Assembly: GCA_035939775.1 (NCBI GenBank)
Contig: DASZFO010000064.1
Span: forward strand, 26,014-90,013
Source: Pirellulales bacterium
GTDB taxonomy: Bacteria; Planctomycetota; Planctomycetia; Pirellulales; DATAWG01
Direction of reading: 5' to 3'
DNA: 64,000 nucleotides
This document shows positions 1 through 7,930 of this stretch, in pieces. A program made the position numbers and the translations under genes. Each line of letters opens with the position of its first letter. Position 1 is the first letter of the stretch. Below the pieces are notes generated by a model, which did no database searches, was not told the origin of the DNA, and saw only the letters and a program-made list of their open reading frames with translations.

Positions 1-447
1 TATAAAGTGGTCTACGACGCCCGCGAGAGCGCGCAGCTCGAGCCGATCTGGCAGAGTTGCTTCCAGCCGATGATGAGTTCCGTTCCGGGCCTGTTGCTGG
101 CCTTCTTCGAGACGGTAATGCTGGCCGCCGTCGGCGTGGCCCTCTCGACCCGGCTCCCGATGCTGGCGAACCTGATCGTCTGCTCGTCGGTTTACGTCGT
201 CGGGCACTTGGTCCCCATGCTCGTCATGTCGCGGATCGGCGACACGTACGGCATCATCCGCTTCGTCGGCCGCTTGATCGCCGCCGTCTTTCCGGTGCTC
301 GACCATTTCGACATCGAGGCCACCGTCTCGACCGGCAATCCCGTGCCGGCGATCTATCTCTACGCCACCCTGGGCTATTGCCTGCTGTATAGCACCGTCG
401 CCATGCTGCTGGCGCTGGTGCTGTTTGAGGACCGGGATTTGGCGTGA
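1..447 (+). CDS. ABC-2 type transporter permease, C-terminal part (truncated by window edge)
   Basis: The frame is open from base 1, so this is the tail of a longer gene. The visible ~148 residues are strongly hydrophobic, with about four membrane segments (around FFETVMLAAVGVAL, LIVCSSVYVVGHLV, FVGRLIAAVFPVL and the last ~25 residues), and end in a short acidic tail. The pattern of a helix pair, a loop and a final helix before a charged end resembles planctomycete ABC-2 permease subunits that work with a separate ATPase. No ATPase gene is visible because the upstream sequence is missing. The class is likely; the substrate cannot be told. Confidence 0.6.
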   Translation, partial: YKVVYDARESAQLEPIWQSCFQPMMSSVPGLLLAFFETVMLAAVGVALSTRLPMLANLIVCSSVYVVGHLVPMLVMSRIGDTYGIIRFVGRLIAAVFPVLDHFDIEATVSTGNPVPAIYLYATLGYCLLYSTVAMLLALVLFEDRDLA

Positions 448-533
448 GAACTGGTAGGTCGCTCCTATCGCATGGGTCCCTCGCTCGGTGGTAGAATTGA
501 GTCTGTAACAGACTTGCCGGGGGTTTCGGCAAT

Positions 534-779
534 ATGCCCTATTACGAATTCCTCTGGACTGACGACATTATGGAGCATCTTGCTGAGCACGGTATTGCCC
601 AGGATGACTTCGAGCATGTCGTTTGCAACCCGACGTCCAAGGGTATTAGTCGTTCGTCGAACCTTCCGGCCGCCTGGGGCCACACTTCGGACGGCCGATA
701 CATCATTGCGGTTTACGAAGAATTGGACGAGTTGACGATTCTTCCGGTGACCGCGTACATGGTTCCCGAGCCCGATTGA
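534..779 (+). CDS. Small toxin-like protein (BrnT/DUF4258-like), first gene of a possible TA pair
   Basis: 81 residues. The pattern of an early Trp-Thr, a helix (IMEHLAEHGIAQDDFEHVV), then beta strands with a GRYIIAVYEEL segment resembles small BrnT/DUF4258-type proteins, which have a RelE-like fold and are often toxins. The stop codon lies 9 bases before the ATG of a helix-turn-helix protein, the usual toxin-first arrangement for this type. I did not see a strong SD site. Toxin activity is inferred only from size, pattern and partner; it could also be an uncharacterised DUF protein. Confidence 0.5.
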   Translation: MPYYEFLWTDDIMEHLAEHGIAQDDFEHVVCNPTSKGISRSSNLPAAWGHTSDGRYIIAVYEELDELTILPVTAYMVPEPD

Positions 780-788
780 GGTGTGCGC

Positions 789-1121
789 ATGACCCAACGA
801 CAAATCAAGCGATTCACTCGCCCACTCACCGAGTCCGAGCACGATCGCTTGCAGCGATACCGCGCTCAGATCGCCGCGGAGTTGCCGGAGCTTCAGTCAC
901 GAGATCAGATGCGAAAAGAAGCGCGGGAAGAGCCCACCCTCAGTGGCGAACTCCGCCGCGCGATCCACGCCAGCGAGCATTCGTTGGCCGAGGTTGGAGC
1001 CCTGGCGGGCCTCACGCCAATCATGCTCGACGATTTCCTGACCGGCGAACGTACTTTGCGGTCTGATGTCTTGGATCGCCTCGCCGCGGCAGTTGGCTAC
1101 GAACTGCACCGTACACCCTGA
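789..1121 (+). CDS. XRE-like helix-turn-helix protein, probable antitoxin/regulator
   Basis: 110 residues from ATG 789; GTG 783 in the same frame is an alternative start. The N-terminal half is charged and helical. The C-terminal ~55 residues (SLAEVGALAGLTPIMLDDFL onward, with LDRLAAAVGYEL) match the helix pattern of a lambda-repressor-type DNA-binding domain. It follows the BrnT/DUF4258-like gene by only a few bases, so the two are likely co-transcribed. An antitoxin role with autorepression of the pair is the simplest reading, but no operator was identified. Confidence 0.6.
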   Translation: MTQRQIKRFTRPLTESEHDRLQRYRAQIAAELPELQSRDQMRKEAREEPTLSGELRRAIHASEHSLAEVGALAGLTPIMLDDFLTGERTLRSDVLDRLAAAVGYELHRTP

Positions 1122-1203
1122 TCATCGCACGGTCTCAATCTCGAAGAGATGCCGACACTTCATCCGCGGGCCCGACTTTTCCTGTCACTTTCGGTCTCTC
1201 ACT

Positions 1204-3162
1204 ATGCATTGGAATTCGTTTCATCGGGCCCGTCGCTTCGGGCCGCCGCCGCTGGGAATGCGGCTGGCCGTTTATGGGTCGAGCCTGCTGGCGGCGGCGC
1301 TGATGGTGCTGCTGATCGTGGCCTTGGGCGCGATCGCTGATCTGGCGACCAGTCGCGGCAATCTGTCGATCGATGCTCGCGCGAAGGAGCAACTTCAAGA
1401 GATCGAGCGGCTCTCTGGCAGCCCTGACGCCTCGGTCGGCGAGCAGGTCCGGTATGACGGCCGCGGGCTATTGCCGGCCGTTTGGCGGTTGCACGGCACT
1501 TGGCTCGGGAAGATTAGCGACGGTCTGTATGCGAGTTGGCCCGCCTTGCAGCGCAACGACTCTTGCGTGCCGGCAATCGTCGTCACGGGATGGTGCCTTT
1601 CGCTATTGCTGGCGGTCGCCTTGTATTTGCTCGAACGGTCCGCACGCGTTTCGACCCGAAATGCCGTGCAGCGATTGCGGCTCGCGCTCTATCAACAATC
1701 GGTTCAACTTGGGGCGGGTGACCTGTTGCTAGGACAAAGGCAAAGCGTCGTGGAACTGTTCGTCGATCGTGTCGAGGCGCTCGCCAGAGGATTGGTGCGC
1801 TGGTCGCGGGCCGTGCCGCTTGCGGTCGTGCTGTTGCTGTTGTTGGCCGTCACCGCGATGTACGTCGACTTCTGGCTCACTCTGGCCGCGATCCTGTTGG
1901 CCGTTCTAAGCCGGCTGATGCTCGAAGGGCTGCGAAACAGCTCGAAGCGGCGCGGGACGTTTTGGGCCGACGTGGCCGCTCAACAATGCGATACGCTCGT
2001 CGAAGACTTGCAGCAGGCGCGGTCGCTGGGCAACTTCGCCCCGGCCACCGTTTTGCCCGGCGGATCAGTTCCGGAGCGATTGCAGCATTGCCACGCTGCC
2101 TCGGTTCGACAGCACATAAGCCCCGCGGTGAACGAGCCGGCAGTGCTGATGTTCGTACTTTTCGGGGCGTGGTTGATTCTCTTGCTCGCCGGGTTGAATG
2201 TGCTCAGAGATCCGCCGCGAGTGCTGTTCGCTGGGACGGTTGTATTGGGAGCGTCCGTGGTTTCGATGGTCTTTCCGTTGCGGCTCTTGCAACGATTGCT
2301 GCAAGAATTGCCCGAGGCCGATCGCGCGGCGGCCGACATCATGGGGTATCTCGATCGCCAGCCAAGCGTGGGGCAGGTGCCCGAGGCGAAGCCGATCACT
2401 CCGCCGATGAAGCAACTGGCGCTGGTGAACGTTCGGCTCTCGGATGCCGCCGGCATGAAGCTGCTCGACGACGTGTCGCTCACGATCCCTTGCGGCAGCC
2501 GCACGGCGGTGATTGCCTCCGACCGAGAAACGCCGTTCGCCGTGGCCGGGCTGCTGCCCCGGTTTTACGATCCGACGGCGGGAAGAGTGCTGTTCGATGG
2601 GCAAGAAATTGGCCGGGGAACGCTCGCTTCGCTGCGCGGGCACGTCGGGTTGTTACTGCCGGGGCGAATCCTGGCGACGGGAACAGTTAGCGAGAACATT
2701 TCCGGCGGCGATCCGCGGTATTCAGCCCGCGAAGTGATCGAGGCGGCTCGGCAGGCGCTGGCCTACGATTTCATCCAGAAACTGCCGCACGGCTTCGACA
2801 CCGTCGTGGGCGAGCATGGCCTGCATCTCTCGGCGCCCGAGGCGATGCTGCTGGGCGTCGCTCGGATTCTGATTCATGATCCGGCGGTGGCGATCCTGGG
2901 TGAAACAGCCGATCGCTACGACGCGACGACCGAGGACACGCTTAACGCGGCCACGGGCCGGCTGGCTGCCGGCCGGACGCTGATCGTGTTGGCACGCCGC
3001 CTCGCCACCTTGCGATCCGTCGAACGGATCTTATTGTTCCACGAAGGAAAGCTGCACGCCGACGGCAGCCATGGCGAGCTGCTCGAACAGTCTGAGTTGT
3101 ATCGCCATTTGAACTACGTGCGGTTCAACGAATTCCGCAATCAGGTCAGCGGCGATTGGTAA
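1204..3162 (+). CDS. ABC exporter-like membrane protein with degenerate ATPase motifs
   Basis: 652 residues from ATG 1204; the longer frame would overlap the previous gene. Residues ~1-340 form a type-1 exporter membrane domain with several hydrophobic helices. Residues ~400-640 align along their length with an ABC ATPase: AVAGLLPRFYDPTAG, the ATGTVSENI region and the final LRSVERILLFHEGK are all recognisable. Every catalytic motif is replaced: Walker A reads ASDRETPF (from residue ~438, no G-GKS), the Q-loop Gln appears to be Pro, the signature LSGGQ is LSAPE (~542), Walker B ends in ILGE (~566, no Asp), and the H-loop His is Arg (~598). It is therefore probably unable to hydrolyse ATP alone. 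It may partner an active half-transporter or act as a receptor. The frame is intact, so it is not an obvious pseudogene. Confidence 0.8.
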   Translation: MHWNSFHRARRFGPPPLGMRLAVYGSSLLAAALMVLLIVALGAIADLATSRGNLSIDARAKEQLQEIERLSGSPDASVGEQVRYDGRGLLPAVWRLHGTWLGKISDGLYASWPALQRNDSCVPAIVVTGWCLSLLLAVALYLLERSARVSTRNAVQRLRLALYQQSVQLGAGDLLLGQRQSVVELFVDRVEALARGLVRWSRAVPLAVVLLLLLAVTAMYVDFWLTLAAILLAVLSRLMLEGLRNSSKRRGTFWADVAAQQCDTLVEDLQQARSLGNFAPATVLPGGSVPERLQHCHAASVRQHISPAVNEPAVLMFVLFGAWLILLLAGLNVLRDPPRVLFAGTVVLGASVVSMVFPLRLLQRLLQELPEADRAAADIMGYLDRQPSVGQVPEAKPITPPMKQLALVNVRLSDAAGMKLLDDVSLTIPCGSRTAVIASDRETPFAVAGLLPRFYDPTAGRVLFDGQEIGRGTLASLRGHVGLLLPGRILATGTVSENISGGDPRYSAREVIEAARQALAYDFIQKLPHGFDTVVGEHGLHLSAPEAMLLGVARILIHDPAVAILGETADRYDATTEDTLNAATGRLAAGRTLIVLARRLATLRSVERILLFHEGKLHADGSHGELLEQSELYRHLNYVRFNEFRNQVSGDW

Positions 3163-3187
3163 CAGCACGGACGGCAATGCCGAATCG

Positions 3188-3297
3188 ACGGGTGCCATGG
3201 CCACTGCCCTGAGTGGCCATGCCTCGTTGCGGCTCATGCCCACGCCGAGCCGTGGGCATGGCACCCTACGTGTCAAAACAGTTTTAAAGCTCCACTA
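3188..3297. repeat. Dispersed double-hairpin repeat, copy 1 (CTAG-ended family)
   Basis: Two perfect short hairpins, ATGGCCACT/AGTGGCCAT (3197-3220) and ATGCCCACG-type/CGTGGGCAT (3236-3259), lie inside outer GGTGCC/GGCACC arms. The right end (TTTTAAAGCTCCACTAG) is related to the left end of the copy at 37747. The terminal CTA of this end supplies the TAG stop of the DUF1697 gene on the minus strand. Related copies lie at 37747-37881 and 42013-42147. Confidence 0.8.
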
Positions 3298-3822
3298 GGC
3301 GCGTTTCAAGATTTCGCAAACGGCCGCGATCGTGTTCCACTTGCGCGTGGTGGCGGGCACGCCGAGGCACTTCTCGACGACCTCGTTGGGATAGACGAGC
3401 GTCCGCCCGAGCCGCCGGTGAAGACTCAGCGCAAAGCGGCCGCGGATCGCGATGGCTTTCACCTGCCACTCGTCGCCTGCCGGTCGGCAGATGGGAAGCC
3501 GAACCGATGTGCGCAGGCGTTTTGCCAACACGCTCACGTAGCGAACTACGTCATCGCCGACCGATTCAACCTCGAACGGCTCGCTGGCCGCGAGTTCGAG
3601 CACCTCGCGCGCTTGACAGACCATGAGTTCGGGTACAAACGACAGTCTCTTCAAGAATTCGGCCCGCAGTGCCGCTTGGCCGACCCTCTTGCGGATCACA
3701 AACGTTCCTGCCGCGCCGACGCTCACCACGTCGAGCGCCGCCAGATCCTTGGCGAGAACGCTGGGCTTGAACGCCTTGTGCCCGCCGACGTTCACGCCTC
3801 GCAAGAATACGATCAAGGCCAT
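3295..3822 (-). CDS. DUF1697 domain-containing protein
   Basis: 175 residues, the usual size of DUF1697 proteins. The N-terminus (MALIVFLRGVNVGGH) is the family hallmark LLRGINVGG, followed by the GAAGTFVIRK region and the C-terminal ATTRKWNTI motif. The biochemical function of the family is not established. It is the third gene of a leftward group, 5 bases after the 96-residue CxxC protein. Its stop codon is formed by the end of a dispersed repeat, so the last residues may have been altered by insertion. Confidence 0.85.
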   Translation of the reverse strand: MALIVFLRGVNVGGHKAFKPSVLAKDLAALDVVSVGAAGTFVIRKRVGQAALRAEFLKRLSFVPELMVCQAREVLELAASEPFEVESVGDDVVRYVSVLAKRLRTSVRLPICRPAGDEWQVKAIAIRGRFALSLHRRLGRTLVYPNEVVEKCLGVPATTRKWNTIAAVCEILKRA

Positions 3823-3827
3823 GGACT

Positions 3828-4118
3828 TCAGCCCCCGAAAATGACGGCTTCCCGCGCCGGTTCGTATCGGCCCATTACGCCGTCATGGCATTTCGAGCAG
3901 TAGAAGCCGCGCTCTTGGCCGTCGTGCGTGCCTCGATGCACATGGTCTTCGACGCAATCGTCAAGCGCTACGCGGCTCCGTACCGCTTCCGTGTCGATGA
4001 AGCAATCGAAATAGACCCACTCCCGGCAATTGTCCGTCCAGGCTTGTCCGCGGTATGTTTCGCTGATGCCGCGAGCCCTGATTGCTTGCTCGAGTGCCTT
4101 CAGATGCTCGCAAACCAT
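3828..4118 (-). CDS. Small cysteine-containing protein of unknown function
   Basis: 96 residues. It has a helical N-terminus, a WVYFDCFID segment, an acidic/His stretch (DDCVEDHVHRGTHDGQERGFYC) and a CSKCH motif near the C-terminus. CSKCH fits the CxxCH heme-c pattern, but there is no signal peptide, so metal binding in the cytoplasm is more likely than heme attachment. It starts 7 bases after the stop of the heme-binding protein and is followed after 5 bases by DUF1697, so the three are probably co-transcribed. I do not recognise a characterised family. Confidence 0.65.
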   Translation of the reverse strand: MVCEHLKALEQAIRARGISETYRGQAWTDNCREWVYFDCFIDTEAVRSRVALDDCVEDHVHRGTHDGQERGFYCSKCHDGVMGRYEPAREAVIFGG

Positions 4119-4125
4119 TCGTCAT

Positions 4126-6666
4126 TCACTTTTGGAACATCTTGTGGTTCTTGTCGCCACCCGAAAAGAGAAATGCGATCAGGTCGAGCACCTCGTCTTG
4201 GTTCAATGTGCTCAACAGTCCGGTCGGCATCGGCGAGATCGGGGAGGGGCGGATCGATTCGATGTGATGGCGGTTGATTGTCACCTGATCGTCCGGAGCA
4301 AGGAGGTTTTGGGCGATCGAGATGCCGTCGCCGTGGAGGTTGACGATCCGGCCGGCGACTTCGCGGCCGTCGTCGAGCGTGAAGATGCTGGCCTTGTATT
4401 GGTCGGCGATCACCTTGCTCGGATCGATGATCGATTCCAAGAGGTCGTGAGCGTTAAAACGGCCGGCGACGCCCGTCAGATCGGGCCCGCCGGAACTTCC
4501 TTCTCCTTGAAAGCGATGGCAATGGAAGCACATCGCCGCGGCGAACGTCGTGCGGCCCCGGTCGAAGTTCCGCCCCTTCAAGCCGGCTTGCACGACCGGC
4601 AGCAGTTCATCCATCGTGTAATTCTTCACGAACGGACGCGGCGGCAGCACCGGGCCGGCAGCGGCCGGCATGTCTTTCAGCACTTCGGCCAGCGCCAGTT
4701 TGTCGTCGGCGCTCAAATGGCCGATCGCTTCTTCCTTCATGTGCCGGAGATAGGGGGCGAAGCTATGGCCCCCTTTTAACTCGGTCGCGCGATGGAACCA
4801 ATTGAAATACGCTTTGCGCTCGTCTAGCGATGCCCAGCCGCTCTGGGCAGTCCGCAGCACGTAGGCGCACCAAATCTGCTCTTCCTGCACGGGAGATGTT
4901 TCCAGCAGCTTGACCGTCCGCGAAACAGAATTCGGCGCTTCCAAATAAACTAGCAGCGCACTCAGCTCGCGGTTGAACGCGACTTCGGTCGATGGGAAGA
5001 GCGGATCGAGCTTTGAAATAACCGGCGCCGCGATCGAAGCCGAGGGCTTCCCCATCCGCGCGAACGCCAGTCCATAAGCTCGCAGCAATTCCAACTGCTG
5101 CGGCTGGCTGAGCTGATTCCAATTCAAGCGGTCCAATGCCGCGACCATCCGCGGCTGGAGCGATTTGTCGCCGCAACGAGCCAGCGCCACCATCGCCGTC
5201 AACAAGGCCTGCGGATCCTTTTCGCTAAGCGCCTGCTCCTGCCATTCGGCCACCGGCTGGCTTTCAATCGCCGTGCGGGCCGCCCAGCGGATGAAACGAT
5301 CTCGATGGCCCAAGCTCGGCCAGGCGGCCGAAACAGCAGTGGGATCCTCATGGCCGTGGAATGCTTCGAGGCGGTGCCGCAGGGCCCGCGCCTGCTCCGC
5401 ATTCGGATTCAACTGCGGCTTGGCCGGCGCAACGGATTCCGTGCCTGAATAGGTGACGCGATACAACCCCGACTGTGTCTTTCGCCCGCCGATCGCGAAA
5501 TAAAGCGCCCCGTCGTTGCCGACCACGATATCCGTTACGGGCAGCGGCTGGCCGGAGATGAATCGCTCGAAAGTTCCCTCGTAGGTCGAGCCATGTGGCT
5601 CCAAGTGAACGGCATAAATCACGCCGTAGGTCCAATCGAGAATGTAGAGCGCCTGCTGGTATTTGGCGGGGTACTTCGTGCCATAGCCGAACACGATCCC
5701 GGTCGGCGCTCCAACGCCGATATCCACGACCGCGGGCAGGTTATCCGGATAGTAGACGGGAAACTTACCCGAGCCGTTCCGCCAACCCGAATCCGAGCCG
5801 TTCGTGAGATGGCAAACGCGGGTCGGGCGATACCAGGGCAGCCCGATGTCCCATTCCATGTCGTTGTCGTAGGTGAACAGCTCGCCGTCGGCATTGAAGG
5901 CGATGTCGTAGCAGTTCCGCATACCGATATTGGTCAGCTCCCATGTCTTGCCGTCGGAATCGGTCCGGCAGACCCAACCGGCCGGTGCGAAAATGTTGGC
6001 CGCGAATCCGTTTCCATCGGGCATCCGCGGGAGCAACTGATCTTCGCCCCAAACTTTCGGCGCGCGAAAAACTTCGGGATCCGGCGTCGCCGTAAAATTC
6101 CCGGCCACGACGTATAACGATTTGCCGTCCGGCCCAAGGATGACGGCATGCGGACCGTGCTCACCGCTTCCTTTGAACGGCCGCAGCAATTCGATGCTGT
6201 CGAATTGATCGGTCCCCTTGGTGTCGCGGAGGCGATAGAGTCCGCTTGGCTTTGCCGCAATCTCGCGCCCCTCATTCACGACGACATAGAGGCTGTCGAA
6301 GGCGTAGAGCAGTCCTTGCGCCCCGCCGATTGCCGCTTTGAGCCGCTCAACCTTGGTTTCGCCCGTGCCGCCGTTCGGTGATGGCGTGATTCGATAAAGT
6401 GCTCCGTATTGATCGGACGCAATCAGTCGGCCTTTGTTGTCGACAGTGAGCGCGACCCAAGAACCCTCCTTGTCCGCGGGCACGGAGTAGAGCCGCTCGA
6501 CTTTGAAGCCGGGCAAAGTCTGGATGGCCTCGACCGGCGTGGCCGTTTGGGCGACGGCAGTGACCGGCTTGATGGCCGTTTGCTTCGCTTCTTCCGGCAC
6601 GGCTCGCGCGACGAGCAGACCGATCGTCAACGACGCCAACAGACAACCGACGGCAATCCGCCTCAT
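4126..6666 (-). CDS. Planctomycete-type membrane-bound dehydrogenase with C-terminal heme-binding cytochrome domain
   Basis: 846 residues from ATG 6666, which has GGAG about 9 bases upstream; GTG 6681 is an alternative. An N-terminal signal sequence (MRRIAVGCLLASLTIGLL) is followed by a beta-propeller of the sugar-dehydrogenase/PVC type (residues ~50-420: GRLIASDQYGALYRI, GPHAVILGPDGKSLYVVAGN, LYILDWTYG), a helical repeat region, and a C-terminal cytochrome-like domain with CFHCH (C713, C716, H717) and GGPDLTGVAGRF. This is the architecture of the Pirellula/Verrucomicrobium heme-binding proteins, which are exported and thought to oxidise sugars or related substrates. Substrate and electron acceptor are unknown. 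It heads a leftward three-gene group. Confidence 0.85.
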   Translation of the reverse strand: MRRIAVGCLLASLTIGLLVARAVPEEAKQTAIKPVTAVAQTATPVEAIQTLPGFKVERLYSVPADKEGSWVALTVDNKGRLIASDQYGALYRITPSPNGGTGETKVERLKAAIGGAQGLLYAFDSLYVVVNEGREIAAKPSGLYRLRDTKGTDQFDSIELLRPFKGSGEHGPHAVILGPDGKSLYVVAGNFTATPDPEVFRAPKVWGEDQLLPRMPDGNGFAANIFAPAGWVCRTDSDGKTWELTNIGMRNCYDIAFNADGELFTYDNDMEWDIGLPWYRPTRVCHLTNGSDSGWRNGSGKFPVYYPDNLPAVVDIGVGAPTGIVFGYGTKYPAKYQQALYILDWTYGVIYAVHLEPHGSTYEGTFERFISGQPLPVTDIVVGNDGALYFAIGGRKTQSGLYRVTYSGTESVAPAKPQLNPNAEQARALRHRLEAFHGHEDPTAVSAAWPSLGHRDRFIRWAARTAIESQPVAEWQEQALSEKDPQALLTAMVALARCGDKSLQPRMVAALDRLNWNQLSQPQQLELLRAYGLAFARMGKPSASIAAPVISKLDPLFPSTEVAFNRELSALLVYLEAPNSVSRTVKLLETSPVQEEQIWCAYVLRTAQSGWASLDERKAYFNWFHRATELKGGHSFAPYLRHMKEEAIGHLSADDKLALAEVLKDMPAAAGPVLPPRPFVKNYTMDELLPVVQAGLKGRNFDRGRTTFAAAMCFHCHRFQGEGSSGGPDLTGVAGRFNAHDLLESIIDPSKVIADQYKASIFTLDDGREVAGRIVNLHGDGISIAQNLLAPDDQVTINRHHIESIRPSPISPMPTGLLSTLNQDEVLDLIAFLFSGGDKNHKMFQK

Positions 6667-6744
6667 AAGGTGCGACTCCACGAACGATGTGCGGTTCTTG
6701 AACTACGCTTCGGCACGAGCGTAACAATACAACGGCCGACGCCT

Positions 6745-6954
6745 TCATTTCGGGGCCGGTTCGGCCGGTTTGCCCTTGTTCAACTCCTGATCCAAACCGG
6801 CTTTCGCCTTCCCGGTCTCTTCCTTGATCTTCTCGACCGCCCTTTGCTCATCCTCTTTGATTTTTTCCTTATTGACGGTGAACCAACCGCGGTAAATGCC
6901 GACAACGATGATCACGACCAGCACAAAGAACAAGAAAAACCAACCCCTTCTCAT
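6745..6954 (-). CDS. Small single-pass membrane protein
   Basis: 69 residues from ATG 6954, which has a strong SD (AAGGGGGAGGGA) upstream; the longer frame is rejected for that reason. It begins MRRGWFFLFFVLVVIIVVGI, one membrane helix, followed by a lysine/glutamate-rich helix (KEKIKEDEQRAVEKIKEET) that could form a coiled coil, and a proline-rich tail. No function is known to me. It lies 78 bases upstream of the cytochrome-type gene on the same strand. Confidence 0.7.
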   Translation of the reverse strand: MRRGWFFLFFVLVVIIVVGIYRGWFTVNKEKIKEDEQRAVEKIKEETGKAKAGLDQELNKGKPAEPAPK

Positions 6955-7256
6955 ATAGATTCCCTCCCCCTTAGGTTTCGAGGTCCGTCCCGCGACAAAT
7001 GGACCGATGGACTTGCCGCGTCCATTTTGGTCTGCCGGAGGCGATCGTTTTCGCCGGTTTTGATTCTCGTCCGCCGACGCCAAGTTTGCAAGCGTGCTGG
7101 CGTTACGGTATTCTTGGATTGTGGTGCGGGGCCGACCGTGAAGGCCGGTGGCGAGGGTGCAACGGCCAGCGCGTGGCCCCCGCTATCGTCCGTGAAGATG
7201 ATCCATCCGAATTGCCCCTTCGTCAACACAGCGTTTCGCCAGAATCCGAACTACCT
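6955..7256. other. Intergenic region between divergent genes
   Basis: 302 bases between the small membrane protein (minus) and carbonic anhydrase (plus). Apart from the SD site of the small gene I see no convincing promoter, RNA or repeat. The reading frames across it look like chance GC-rich frames. Confidence 0.5.
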
Positions 7257-7904
7257 ATGAGCGCCCTCAGCCAACTCTTCGCGCGCAACCGCGCCTGGGC
7301 GGCGGAGATGACCCGCCACGACCCTGAGTTTTTTGCCCGCCTCTGCCGCCAACAGAAGCCGCAGTTTCTCTGGATCGGCTGCTCGGATAGCCGCGTGCCA
7401 GCCAATGAAATCGTCGGTCTGCCCCCCGGTGAGATGTTTGTCCATCGCAATGTAGCCAATGTCGTGGTCCATGCCGATCTCAACTGCCTCTCGACCATAC
7501 AATACGCGGTGGACGTGCTCCGCGTGCGGCACATCATCGTTTGCGGCCACTATGGCTGCGGAGGCGTGCTGGCGGCGCTCCGAGACGACAAGCTCGGCCT
7601 CATCGACAATTGGCTGCGCCACGTGCAGGACGTTCGCAATCAACATCGCCACCAACTCGAATTCCTCGGCAGCCAACAAGAGCGTCACAACCGGCTCTGC
7701 GAGCTGAACGTCATCGAGCAAACGCGAAATGTCGGACACACCACCGTGGTCCGCGACGCTTGGTCTCGCGGGCAATCGTTGGCCGTGCACGGCTGGATCT
7801 ACGATGTCGCCGACGGCCTGCTCCGCGATCTGGGCATCTGCCTCGTCGGCGAGAGGGGAGCGTCCGAGAGTTATGAAGCGGCCCTCACTGGGCAAGCGAG
7901 TTGA
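7257..7904 (+). CDS. can: Beta-class carbonic anhydrase
   Basis: 215 residues from ATG 7257; the longer upstream frame lacks family similarity. The zinc ligands and catalytic dyad are present: C42-S-D44-S-R46, H98 and C101 in HYGCGG. The HRNVAN segment and the WLRHVQDV and GWIYDVADG C-terminal elements are typical of the Can/CynT-like clade. It interconverts CO2 and bicarbonate in the cytoplasm, supplying bicarbonate for carboxylases and pH balance. It is a stand-alone gene, convergent with the PLC-X gene 26 bases downstream. Confidence 0.93.
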   Translation: MSALSQLFARNRAWAAEMTRHDPEFFARLCRQQKPQFLWIGCSDSRVPANEIVGLPPGEMFVHRNVANVVVHADLNCLSTIQYAVDVLRVRHIIVCGHYGCGGVLAALRDDKLGLIDNWLRHVQDVRNQHRHQLEFLGSQQERHNRLCELNVIEQTRNVGHTTVVRDAWSRGQSLAVHGWIYDVADGLLRDLGICLVGERGASESYEAALTGQAS

Positions 7905-7930
7905 GAGAGGGCGGCTTTGTCCGCTCCGCA

